A stretch of 64,000 bases of DNA from JAJEFO01 sp965214325 (GTDB taxonomy: Bacteria; Pseudomonadota; Alphaproteobacteria; Rhodobacterales; Rhodobacteraceae). Positions within the stretch are counted from its first letter, which is position 1. Every line of letters starts with the position of its first letter. Under the pieces are notes generated by a model. The model was not told the origin of the DNA. It did not search any database and saw nothing but the letters and a program-made list of their open reading frames with translations. The stretch lies in NCBI GenBank assembly GCA_965214325.1, contig CBDCBG010000006.1, forward strand, positions 992,001 to 1,056,000, given 5' to 3'. The translations under genes were made by a program, and so were the position numbers. This document shows positions 26,797-34,637 of the stretch, in pieces.

Positions 26797-27888
26797 ATGG
26801 CGTTTTTCTCCAAACTGAAGGAACGGCTCTTCAGGTCGTCATCGAAACTCGACGAAGGTCTCGACGCAATCATCGAGGAAGGCGGCAGCGTCGAGGAGGC
26901 CCCTGGCGCAATGGGGCCGGAATCGCCCCCAACGGAAGCCGCAGATGCTGCAGCACGGGCACGGATCGCGCCCGATTCATGTGACAGAAACGGTGCGGAC
27001 AGCACCGGAACCGCCGCCCGAACGTCAGGTCGCAGCGCAACGGGTGCCGTGGTCCGGCGCGCCCTGGATGACGACATGCTGGAGCAGGTCGAGGAATTGC
27101 TCATCGCTTCGGACATGGGCGTCGAGACGGCGATGCGGGTTGCGGCCAACATGGCAGAGGGACGAATCGGGCGGAAGTTCTCGACTGCCGAGTTGAAGGA
27201 GCTGATGGCCGACGAAATCGCCCGCATCATGGAACCGGTGGCAAGCCCGATGCCGATCTTCCCGAAGCGGCCGCAGGTCGTGCTGGTGGCGGGGGTCAAC
27301 GGTTCGGGCAAGACCACAACCATCGGAAAGCTCGCTTCCCAGTTCCACGATGCCGGAAAGTCCGTGGTGATCGCTGCCTGCGACACCTTTCGGGCGGCCG
27401 CAGTCGAGCAGCTTCAGATATGGGGCCGGCGGGCCGGCGTCCCCGTTCTCACGGCACGGGAGGGTTCGGATCCGGCAAGCCTGGCATTCGAAGCCATGGC
27501 GCAAGCCGAATCGGATGAGGCGGACATCCTCATGATTGACACGGCGGGTCGGCTCCAGAACCGGAACGACCTGATGGAGGAACTCGCCAAGATCGTTCGC
27601 GTCATCCGAAAGAGGGATCCGGAGGCGCCACACAACACGCTTCTAGTGCTCGATGCCACGACCGGACAGAACGCGCTTTCCCAGGTTGAGATATTCCGCG
27701 AGGTCGCAAGTGTCTCCGGTCTTGTCATGACAAAGCTTGACGGCACCGCGAAGGGCGGCGTGCTGGTTGCCCTGGCCGACAGGTTCGGTCTGCCGATCCA
27801 CGCGATCGGGGTCGGCGAACAGATCGACGACCTGGCGCCCTTCGATCCACGAGAATTTGCGGCGGCCCTGACCGGGCTCGACGCGTGA
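26797..27888 (+). CDS. ftsY: Signal recognition particle receptor FtsY
   Basis: A 363-residue SRP GTPase that docks SRP-bound ribosomes at the membrane. After MAFFSKLKERLFRSSSKL comes a short acidic, low-complexity linker to about residue 85, then the N domain (DMLEQVEELLIASDMGVETA). The G domain has GVNGSGKTTTIGKLA, the DTFRAAAVEQLQ motif, IDTAGRLQNRNDLMEEL and LTKLD-type VMTKLDGTAKGGV. The C-terminus is IGVGEQIDDLAPFDPREFAA. A GTG six bases upstream is an alternative start. The acidic A region is much shorter than in Escherichia coli, as is usual in alphaproteobacteria. Confidence 0.96.
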   Translation: MAFFSKLKERLFRSSSKLDEGLDAIIEEGGSVEEAPGAMGPESPPTEAADAAARARIAPDSCDRNGADSTGTAARTSGRSATGAVVRRALDDDMLEQVEELLIASDMGVETAMRVAANMAEGRIGRKFSTAELKELMADEIARIMEPVASPMPIFPKRPQVVLVAGVNGSGKTTTIGKLASQFHDAGKSVVIAACDTFRAAAVEQLQIWGRRAGVPVLTAREGSDPASLAFEAMAQAESDEADILMIDTAGRLQNRNDLMEELAKIVRVIRKRDPEAPHNTLLVLDATTGQNALSQVEIFREVASVSGLVMTKLDGTAKGGVLVALADRFGLPIHAIGVGEQIDDLAPFDPREFAAALTGLDA

Positions 27889-27943
27889 CGACTCCGTACG
27901 TGCGGGATCGCATAGCTCCGGACGCGCGATGGACCCTGCTGCG

Positions 27944-28843
27944 ATGAGCGAGTGGCTGATCTCCATCGAGGGAACGGAAGCCGGGCGAACGGCAGCACTC
28001 GTTCTGGCATTGCAGGCCGCCTTCCTGCACGCCTTGTTCGGAGCGCTGCAGAAGACACGCTCCGATCCATGGACCATGCGCAGTGCGATCGATGGCTGCT
28101 ACGGCCTGATTGCCTTGCCGATCGCGCTCTTTCTCGTTCCCTTGCCCGAACCGGAACTTTGGCCGCTCTTTGGCGTCGCATGGGTGGTGCACACCGGTTA
28201 CAAGATCGCTCAGGCCAGCGCCTACACTGTTGGTGCCTACACGGTGGTTTACCCGGTGGTCCGGGGATCGGGGCCGGCATTCACGGTCATTGGAGCCGGC
28301 ATCCTGTTCAACGAACAATTTGCGCCGGTCCAATGGCTCGGCGTTGCCTGTCTCACGCTGGGAATCTTCGGTCTTGCGGCCTACAACCTGCGCCATACCG
28401 TGACCGACCGCTCTAGATTGCCGCTCGCGCTCGGCCTTGCAGTGATGACAGGCGGCATCGTTGCGCTCTACACCACTTGGGACGCCTACGTCATCCGCGC
28501 GACCGGAAACCCGTTCACGTTCCTGGCGTGGTTCTTCCTGATCGACGGAATTGCCTTTCCGATCGGGTACCTCATATGGCGACGCGGACAGTTGCCCCAG
28601 CCGTTCGTGCCGGTGCTGCGGCTCGGAGTCCTTGGAGCGTTCGTGGCTTACTTCTCCTTTGGCGGCATCATGCTGGCAACGCGCCTCGACAAGGTCGGCG
28701 AGGCGGCGGTGCTCAGGGAAACCTCCGTCGTGTTCGCCGCCCTCTTCGGCTGGCTGATGCTTGGCGAAAGGGTGGGGCCGCGGCGACTGGCCTTGATGAC
28801 CTTGATCGCAGCGGGTGCGGTGATCGTGGAATGGGGAAACTGA
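27944..28843 (+). CDS. DMT-family (EamA) transporter
   Basis: A 299-residue inner-membrane protein with about ten hydrophobic spans arranged as two five-span EamA repeats. Signatures include LHALFGALQKTRSDPW, YTVGAYTVVYPVVRGSGPAF in the first half and LRETSVVFAALFGWLMLGER in the second. The family exports or imports small metabolites; the substrate is unknown. The ATG at 27944 (MSEWLISIEG) matches related Rhodobacterales proteins; another ATG lies five codons upstream. It follows ftsY closely on the same strand. Confidence 0.9.
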   Translation: MSEWLISIEGTEAGRTAALVLALQAAFLHALFGALQKTRSDPWTMRSAIDGCYGLIALPIALFLVPLPEPELWPLFGVAWVVHTGYKIAQASAYTVGAYTVVYPVVRGSGPAFTVIGAGILFNEQFAPVQWLGVACLTLGIFGLAAYNLRHTVTDRSRLPLALGLAVMTGGIVALYTTWDAYVIRATGNPFTFLAWFFLIDGIAFPIGYLIWRRGQLPQPFVPVLRLGVLGAFVAYFSFGGIMLATRLDKVGEAAVLRETSVVFAALFGWLMLGERVGPRRLALMTLIAAGAVIVEWGN

Positions 28844-28922
28844 CCTTCTCGTGCAGGCGGGGTTGCGAAGGGCCATTGGCTCGCTTAGATACCGCACACT
28901 CGCAAACAGGGCCGCATTCGCC

Positions 28923-29294
28923 ATGGACAACGTCGTTCTCATCGTCCACCTGATTCTCGCTCTCTGCCTCATTGGCGTTGTGCTCCTGCAGCGCTCGGAA
29001 GGCGGTGGCCTCGGCCTTGGTGGCGGAGGCGGCGGGCTTGTGACGTCGCGTGGCGCGGCAACGGCGCTCGGCAAGGTGACCTGGGCTTTCGCAATCGCAT
29101 TCATCATCACGTCGCTTACGCTGACGATCATTGCCGCTCAGAACTCGGCCAGCGGCTCCGTGCTGGACCGGCTCGGCATTGCCGCGCCGGAGACAGGCCC
29201 TGAACCGGGCGAAGTTCCGGAAGCCGATTCGCTGCTGCCGCCCGTGGGAGATGGCACGTCGAGCGGCGACCTCCTGCCCCGCGCGGACGAGTAA
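28923..29294 (+). CDS. secG: Preprotein translocase subunit SecG
   Basis: A 123-residue Sec translocon subunit with two membrane spans, VVLIVHLILALCLIGVVLLQ at residues 4-23 and VTWAFAIAFIITSLTLTIIA at about 53-72. Between them lies the diagnostic glycine-rich loop RSEGGGLGLGGGGGGLVTSR. The acidic C-terminal tail after residue 80 is a common variable part. The start at 28923 places the first span at the N-terminus; an upstream frame extension is rejected. pyrG lies downstream, the usual neighbour. Confidence 0.96.
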   Translation: MDNVVLIVHLILALCLIGVVLLQRSEGGGLGLGGGGGGLVTSRGAATALGKVTWAFAIAFIITSLTLTIIAAQNSASGSVLDRLGIAAPETGPEPGEVPEADSLLPPVGDGTSSGDLLPRADE

Positions 29295-29667
29295 CGAGCC
29301 CGCGGCCTCCTCCTTGATCGAAAATGCCGTCCTTCATCCGGCAGGATGGCGACAGTCCTGGCATGGTGCGGCCGCGAGACTGGAGTTCGGGATGGCCATC
29401 TGCAGGGCAACCGGCCAATTCCCTGCGTCCGGAACGCGTCCAACGCCCTGAAATCGCGCGACTCCTTGATCAAGCGAAGCAGCATTGGCTAGCCTTGTCG
29501 GCGCGAAATTCCACAAGACTTCGATCATCTGCGAAAATTTTCTCAATATATTGCGGCGATCCACTTGGCAAGTCGCCGCGAATCCTTTAACGGTGAAGCC
29601 CCGTGATGCCGCGTCATTCGAACGACGAATCGGGCGGCCAAAGCGGTCACGGGGAGTATCCAACAAG
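29295..29667 (+). promoter_or_regulatory. pyrG leader region
   Basis: A 373-base stretch between secG and pyrG without a gene. It contains an AT-rich island (GAAAATTTTCTCAATATATT, 29533-29552) suited to a promoter. This is followed at once by a perfect 7-bp stem (GCGGCGA, 29553-29559, with TCGCCGC, 29573-29579) closing a 13-base loop. The hairpin would lie near the 5' end of the pyrG transcript. A pyrimidine-sensing role is possible but not shown; no U-tract follows the hairpin. Confidence 0.4.
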
Positions 29668-31311
29668 ATGGCGAGGTTCGTCTTTGTTACCGGCGGCGTG
29701 GTGTCATCGCTCGGAAAGGGGCTTGCGTCCGCCGCGCTCGGAGCGTTGCTCCAGGCACGCGGATATTCGGTTCGGCTGAGGAAACTCGATCCCTACCTGA
29801 ACGTAGATCCCGGAACGATGAGTCCGATCGAGCACGGCGAAGTCTTCGTCACCGACGACGGCGCCGAGACCGATCTCGATCTCGGCCACTACGAGCGCTT
29901 CACCGGTGTTCATGCGCGTGGCACCGATTCCGTCTCGTCGGGCCGCATTTATTCCAACGTCCTCGGAAAGGAGCGGCGCGGCGACTACCTCGGAAAGACC
30001 ATTCAGGTGATTCCGCACGTCACCAACGAGATCAAGGACTTCATCAGCATCGGAGAAGACGAGACGGACTTCATGCTCTGCGAGATCGGCGGCACGGTCG
30101 GAGACATAGAAGGGCTGCCATTCTTCGAGGCGATTCGCCAGTTTGCGCAGGACAAGGCTCGCGATCAATGCATCTTCATGCATCTGACCCTGTTGCCCTA
30201 CATCGCCGCGACGCGCGAGTTGAAGACCAAGCCCACGCAGCACAGTGTCAAGGAGCTCCGTGCGATCGGTCTCCAGCCCGATGTCCTTGTCTGCCGCTCG
30301 AAAATGGAAATCCCGGAAAAGGAACGCGCAAAGATCGCGCTGTTCTGCAATGTCCGGCTGGAAGCGGTGATACCGGCTTACGATCTCGTGTCGATTTACG
30401 AGGCGCCGCTTGCCTATCACGAGTTCGGCCTGGACCAGGCGGTTCTTGATGCATTCCGGATCGCGCCGGCACCCACGCCCAAGCTGGACCGCTGGCATGA
30501 CGTGAAGGACAGGCTCGACAAGGCGGAAGGTGTGGTCAAGGTCGCGATCGTCGGGAAATACACGCAGCTCGAAGACGCCTACAAGTCCATCGCAGAGGCG
30601 CTGATCCATGGCGGCATGGCCAACCGCACCCGCGTGAAGGCCAAATGGATCGATTCGGAAGCGTTTGAAAGCGAGGATCCAGCCCCGCATCTGGAAGGCT
30701 TTCATGCGATCCTGGTTCCCGGAGGCTTCGGGGAGCGGGGAACCGAAGGCATGATTCGGGCAACCCGGCACGCGCGAGAGAAGAAGATACCCTATTTCGG
30801 CATCTGCCTGGGCATGCAGATGGCGGTCATTGAGGTTGCCCGCAATCTTGCCGGCATTGCCGAAGCGGGATCCGAGGAATTCGACCACGAAGCCGGCAAG
30901 AAAAGATTCAAGCCCGTCGTCTATCACCTGAAGGAATGGGTTCAGGGCAACCATGTATCAAGGCGCAGGATCAGTGACGACAAGGGCGGCACGATGCGCC
31001 TGGGCGCCTACACGGCACATCTCAAGGATAACTCAAGGGTCGCGGAGATATACGGGGACACCGCCATCGAGGAACGCCACCGGCATCGCTACGAGATCGA
31101 TACAAGATATAGAGACAGTCTCGAACGGCACGGCCTCTGTTTCTCCGGAATGAGCCCAGACGGGCGATTGCCCGAGACAGTCGAGATTGCTGATCACCCG
31201 TGGTTCGTCTGCGTGCAGTTTCACCCGGAACTGAAATCGAAGCCGTTTGAGCCACACCCGCTGTTCGCGGATTTCGTCCGGGCCGCCGTGGAGACAAGTA
31301 GGCTCGTGTAG
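29668..31311 (+). CDS. pyrG: CTP synthase
   Basis: A 547-residue enzyme that aminates UTP to CTP using glutamine. The N-terminal synthetase domain starts ARFVFVTGGVVSSLGKGLAS and includes KLDPYLNVDPGTMSPIEHGE, GETDLDLGHYERFTG-like TDLDLGHYERF, and EIGGTVGDIEGLPFFEAIRQ. The C-terminal glutaminase has the nucleophile in YFGICLGMQMAVIEVAR and the His-Glu pair in CVQFHPELKS. The ATG at 29668 gives the standard length; the frame is open upstream but shows no similarity. It follows secG. Confidence 0.98.
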   Translation: MARFVFVTGGVVSSLGKGLASAALGALLQARGYSVRLRKLDPYLNVDPGTMSPIEHGEVFVTDDGAETDLDLGHYERFTGVHARGTDSVSSGRIYSNVLGKERRGDYLGKTIQVIPHVTNEIKDFISIGEDETDFMLCEIGGTVGDIEGLPFFEAIRQFAQDKARDQCIFMHLTLLPYIAATRELKTKPTQHSVKELRAIGLQPDVLVCRSKMEIPEKERAKIALFCNVRLEAVIPAYDLVSIYEAPLAYHEFGLDQAVLDAFRIAPAPTPKLDRWHDVKDRLDKAEGVVKVAIVGKYTQLEDAYKSIAEALIHGGMANRTRVKAKWIDSEAFESEDPAPHLEGFHAILVPGGFGERGTEGMIRATRHAREKKIPYFGICLGMQMAVIEVARNLAGIAEAGSEEFDHEAGKKRFKPVVYHLKEWVQGNHVSRRRISDDKGGTMRLGAYTAHLKDNSRVAEIYGDTAIEERHRHRYEIDTRYRDSLERHGLCFSGMSPDGRLPETVEIADHPWFVCVQFHPELKSKPFEPHPLFADFVRAAVETSRLV

Positions 31312-31822
31312 CGGGAACGCGGCCGCCACGACCGGCACAACAAGGCCGACAGGCCGAGGAAGGACATCCGGCCCTGCCCGCTCCGGAAGGAAGCGGACGC
31401 TCAACCGCTGACCCTCGTCCTGGCCTGTCCGCGGGCCTGCGGCAGGATTGCAGCCTGTCGTCGCCGGGGCACGGACGTCGGTCTCGGCGACGCCACCGCG
31501 GCGGAAAGCGGGGTCGGCACGATCGCGCATTCAACGCGGGCGCACGTTCCGGGCAACGGTTCACGGCAGCGCCTAGGGTGTCGGCGGCAGTCAGGAAAGA
31601 CAGTCAGGCAGGCAACGGAAACAGCTCGTCACCGCTCGACCGAACGCTTGCGAGCGTCATTCGTGCGGCTGAACTTACGAAGGAACTGAGGTTGCTCCTG
31701 AAATTTATTGGGCTGGTTCACGATGAAAATTGATGCAATCGGACAGAAAATGCGTTTCGACTCTGTCCCAAGTGCCCGAATCACTTCAACCGACCAATCT
31801 GGAACACACTCAATCTGGAAAA
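31312..31822. other. Gene-free stretch between pyrG and the TerB gene
   Basis: About 510 bases. The first 300 are GC-rich without any convincing frame on either strand. The last 130 are AT-richer (for example CCTGAAATTTATTGG near 31700) and probably contain the promoter of the TerB gene. No hairpin with a T-tract was found after pyrG. Confidence 0.45.
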
Positions 31823-32263
31823 ATGTTTGGTGAACTGCTCCGCCGCATGGCGGCACCCGAACCCGAGACGCTTTCCGGTGACGATGCCCGGGTGGCGCTT
31901 GCTGCGCTGCTTGTCCGGATCGCGCGTGCTGACGGAAGTTACGACGATTCAGAGAAATTGCGCATCAACAAGGTTCTGGCACGGCGCTTTGGCCTGACGC
32001 CCTTCGAAGTCGCAGAGATTCGCAGGAATGCCGAGACACTGGAATCGGAGGCCCCGGACACGGTGCGCTTCACCCGTGCCATCAAGGCGGCCGTGCCACA
32101 CGAGGACCGCGAACAGATCATGGAATCCCTCTGGGAAATCGCTCTCGCGGACGGTTCACGAGACCACGAGGAAGATGCATTGATGCGCCTCGTTGCCCCC
32201 ATGCTCGGGATCAATGACCGCGACAGCGCCCTCGCCCGCCAACGCGCCGCGAAGAAGGGATGA
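31823..32263 (+). CDS. TerB family protein
   Basis: A 146-residue helical protein of the tellurite-resistance TerB/DnaJ-associated superfamily. The repeated acidic turn motif appears twice: ALLVRIARADGSYDDSEKL at about residues 32-50 and SLWEIALADGSRDHEEDALM at about 103-122. The family binds divalent cations and is found in stress-related operons; the role here is unknown. The ATG at 31823 follows TCTGGAAAA; upstream in-frame codons are possible but unlike the family. Its stop overlaps the start of the next gene (ATGA). Confidence 0.85.
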   Translation: MFGELLRRMAAPEPETLSGDDARVALAALLVRIARADGSYDDSEKLRINKVLARRFGLTPFEVAEIRRNAETLESEAPDTVRFTRAIKAAVPHEDREQIMESLWEIALADGSRDHEEDALMRLVAPMLGINDRDSALARQRAAKKG

Positions 32264-33021
32264 TCGCGAGCTTGCCCATGTATGACCGGCCGGAGACCGC
32301 AACTGCGCTCGATCGGCTCTGGGGGAACTTTCGGGATGCCTGGCCGGGCGCACCGGCAGCCCTGACGCGCAGCGGCAACCCGTGGAGCCATTGGAGACAT
32401 CCCGATCTCCTGCTTTCCCAGACATGCAGCCTGCCCTACCGAGCACGTCTGCACGGAACCGTGCAACTGGTCGGCGCACCGGCTCATGACCTGCCGTGCA
32501 CGGAAGGTCACTATTTCAGCACTGTTATTGCGCGAGCGGATGACAGACGGACGACGCTGGCAGAGTTCGCGGACGCGCGCCCCGCGATCAATGACCCGCT
32601 GTCCCAGTCGGGATGGGCTGCCCTTGATGCCATGGCCAAGGACGAAGGGGTCCGCTTTTCCTCGCCGGTCGTGACCGGCTCGCACGCCGCGAGCGCTCAT
32701 GCGGTCGCGAAACGTGTTGCAGACGTTGCCGCAATTGACGCCGTATCTTGGAATCACATAAAGAAATTCAACTTCTTGGCGATCAAACTTAAGGCGATCG
32801 TCAACACGCCTTCCACGCCAGCGCTGCCCTACATCACCGGCAAGGCACAAGACGTGCGCAAGGTCTTCGGCACGTTTCGAGGCGCGATCCAGCATCTGGA
32901 CGACGCCGACAAGGACTTGCTCTGCCTCAACGGCCTCACGCAGGTGCATGCAAATGACTATCTTGAATTGCCAATGCCGGCCGCGCTTCCACGCAGATCG
33001 ACGCGCTCGCGCTCCTTCTGA
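32260..33021 (+). CDS. PhnD-like substrate-binding-fold protein without signal peptide
   Basis: A 253-residue protein resembling the phosphate/phosphonate ABC binding-protein family (PF12974 type). Signatures are IASLPMYDRPETATALDRLW, SHWRHPDLLLSQTCSLPYRA, and VQLVGAPAHDLP. LSQSGWAALDAMAKDEG and VVTGSHAASAHAVAKRVADV follow, then AIDAVSWNHI. There is no signal peptide or lipobox, and no permease or ATPase next to it, so it probably works in the cytoplasm or as a sensor rather than in uptake. It is coupled to terB by a 4-base overlap. The last residues are serine- and arginine-rich and unlike the family, so the C-terminus may be slightly altered. Confidence 0.8.
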   Translation: MIASLPMYDRPETATALDRLWGNFRDAWPGAPAALTRSGNPWSHWRHPDLLLSQTCSLPYRARLHGTVQLVGAPAHDLPCTEGHYFSTVIARADDRRTTLAEFADARPAINDPLSQSGWAALDAMAKDEGVRFSSPVVTGSHAASAHAVAKRVADVAAIDAVSWNHIKKFNFLAIKLKAIVNTPSTPALPYITGKAQDVRKVFGTFRGAIQHLDDADKDLLCLNGLTQVHANDYLELPMPAALPRRSTRSRSF

Positions 33022-33092
33022 AGGGCGGACGCGGCATTTTGCGTGGCCAGGGCCCCGGGATTGAGGCACATTCTGAATCGGACGCAATTGAA

Positions 33093-34055
33093 ATGCGGCA
33101 GGGCGAGTTGAACGACAAGAGTTGCTGTACACCAGCGCGAGACGGTCTGTCCGGGGAAAGGCAGGAAGTGTTGCAGGAGACCGGAATTGACCGGCGCGCC
33201 ATGCACGCTTGCCGCGCGATTCCGGGCGGCAGAGCGCTTCTTGGCACCGACCGGCCATTGATACCCGTCGACGAGGAAGGTCCGGCTCTACGCAAGCGCG
33301 TGTCCGGGTTTCACATGATGGAAACCGCGGTCACGAACGCGATGTTCGCAACCTTTGTCGAGGACGCCGGGTTCGTGACCGAAGCCGAGCGGTTTGGCTG
33401 GTCCTTCGTGTTCCACCGATACGTTGCGGAAGCCGTCACCGAAGCGCAGGCCGTGCTTGGCCATGAGTGGTGGCGCAGGATCGATGGCGCTTCGTGGCGA
33501 TTGGTCAACGGCCCAGGCTCCGAGGATGCCTGGCAACCGGATCACCCGGTGGTTCATGTGTCCTGGAACGATGCGCGGGCCTACGCGGGCTGGGCTGGCG
33601 GGCGCCTCCCCACTGAAATCGAATGGGAGCACGCAGCACGGGGCGGACTTGGCGACGTGCCGTTTCCGTGGGGCGACGAGGAACCCGACGAGCACGGCTT
33701 CTTCCCCTGCAACATTTGGCAGGGCAGATTCCCGGACGAGAACGCCTGCGCCGACGGATACGCAACTACGGCGCCAGCGAAGTCCTTCGCGTCGAACGGC
33801 CACGGTCTCTACAACATGTGCGGCAACGTATGGGAATGGACGGCAGACCCCTTCAAGCTCCGCTCGCTGTCGAAGCGGGCAAAGTCCCATCACGCCAATC
33901 AGCCAAGGTCGAAGGTTCTGAAGGGCGGCTCCTTCCTTTGTCACAAGAGCTACTGTTTTCGCTATCGCATTGCGGCCCGGACCGGCACGACGGCCGACAC
34001 GACGACGGCGCATCAGGGATTCAGGCTGGTCTTTGACGACAGACGGCATGGATGA
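33093..34055 (+). CDS. Formylglycine-generating enzyme family protein
   Basis: A 320-residue SUMF1/FGE-type enzyme. FGEs oxidise a cysteine of sulfatases to the catalytic formylglycine. Both copper-binding active-site cysteines are present, Cys283 and Cys288, in GGSFLCHKSYCFRYRIAARTG, with the family spacing. Other signatures are IPGGRALLGTDRPLIPVDEE, HPVVHVSWNDARAYAGWAGG, RLPTEIEWEHAARGG and GLYNMCGNVWEWTADPFK. The start is placed at the ATG giving NDKSCCTPARDG, a cysteine-rich N-terminus seen in bacterial FGEs; starts at 33039 and 33201 are alternatives. No sulfatase gene is in the window, so its client must be elsewhere. Confidence 0.9.
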   Translation: MRQGELNDKSCCTPARDGLSGERQEVLQETGIDRRAMHACRAIPGGRALLGTDRPLIPVDEEGPALRKRVSGFHMMETAVTNAMFATFVEDAGFVTEAERFGWSFVFHRYVAEAVTEAQAVLGHEWWRRIDGASWRLVNGPGSEDAWQPDHPVVHVSWNDARAYAGWAGGRLPTEIEWEHAARGGLGDVPFPWGDEEPDEHGFFPCNIWQGRFPDENACADGYATTAPAKSFASNGHGLYNMCGNVWEWTADPFKLRSLSKRAKSHHANQPRSKVLKGGSFLCHKSYCFRYRIAARTGTTADTTTAHQGFRLVFDDRRHG

Positions 34056-34637
34056 ACCGGGATCAATGCGCCGGCAGCTGCTGCATTCGCCGGAACTCAC
34101 CAGCCTGAGTGCTTGGCGATTGAGTTGAATGGCCTCCTCAATTGTGGAATCTCCCGGTCATTCTGGACCCGGGAGCGGCGACTTTCGAGACGTCAAGGAC
34201 CGAGGCCGGTACATCTCCCACATAAAACGGCATCCTCCGATTCATGACACGGCAAGCGTGTGCTCCAGGTCAGTTTCGATGCGACGCCGCAGAATGTGTG
34301 CGCCGTGCTCCACGCCCGCTCTCAGGTCAGCAGTTCGTCGGCGAATTGCCGACAGCCGGCCGGCAGGATCCGGCGCTGGCGAAATCGCTTCCTGATCGAT
34401 CATCGCCCAGCGGAAATCCGGCCGAAAGCGCAAATCGGCAAAAGCGGAATCCTGGCTAACCGCCCGCCGAGACAACGCACGATCCAGCGCCGATGCCAGC
34501 GGCGGGTCCGTCGCACCGCACCGCCGCTCCGCCCCTTGATTCGCAAGGAACCGGCTCGCGGCATCTCCGCAACATTACGTGAATCCGCTCCGGCGAAGGG
34601 ATGCGCCATTCCAACGGCCCCAGGCGGATCGAGCAAG
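34056..34637. other. Gene-free stretch between FGE and the YejA-like gene
   Basis: About 580 bases where the FGE gene and the YejA-like gene converge. A 77-residue minus-strand frame (34242-34475; ending RRRIETDLEHTLAVS) has a helical look but no recognised relatives and no ribosome-binding site. A clear terminator hairpin was not found. Confidence 0.45.

Noticed and set aside
31312..31620. GC-rich region after pyrG as a structured RNA
   Set aside because: Several short inverted repeats exist, but none stands out from the background expected in such GC-rich DNA.
34242..34475. 77-residue minus-strand frame with a helical C-terminus
   Set aside because: Unrecognised, no ribosome-binding site, could be chance in GC-rich DNA.
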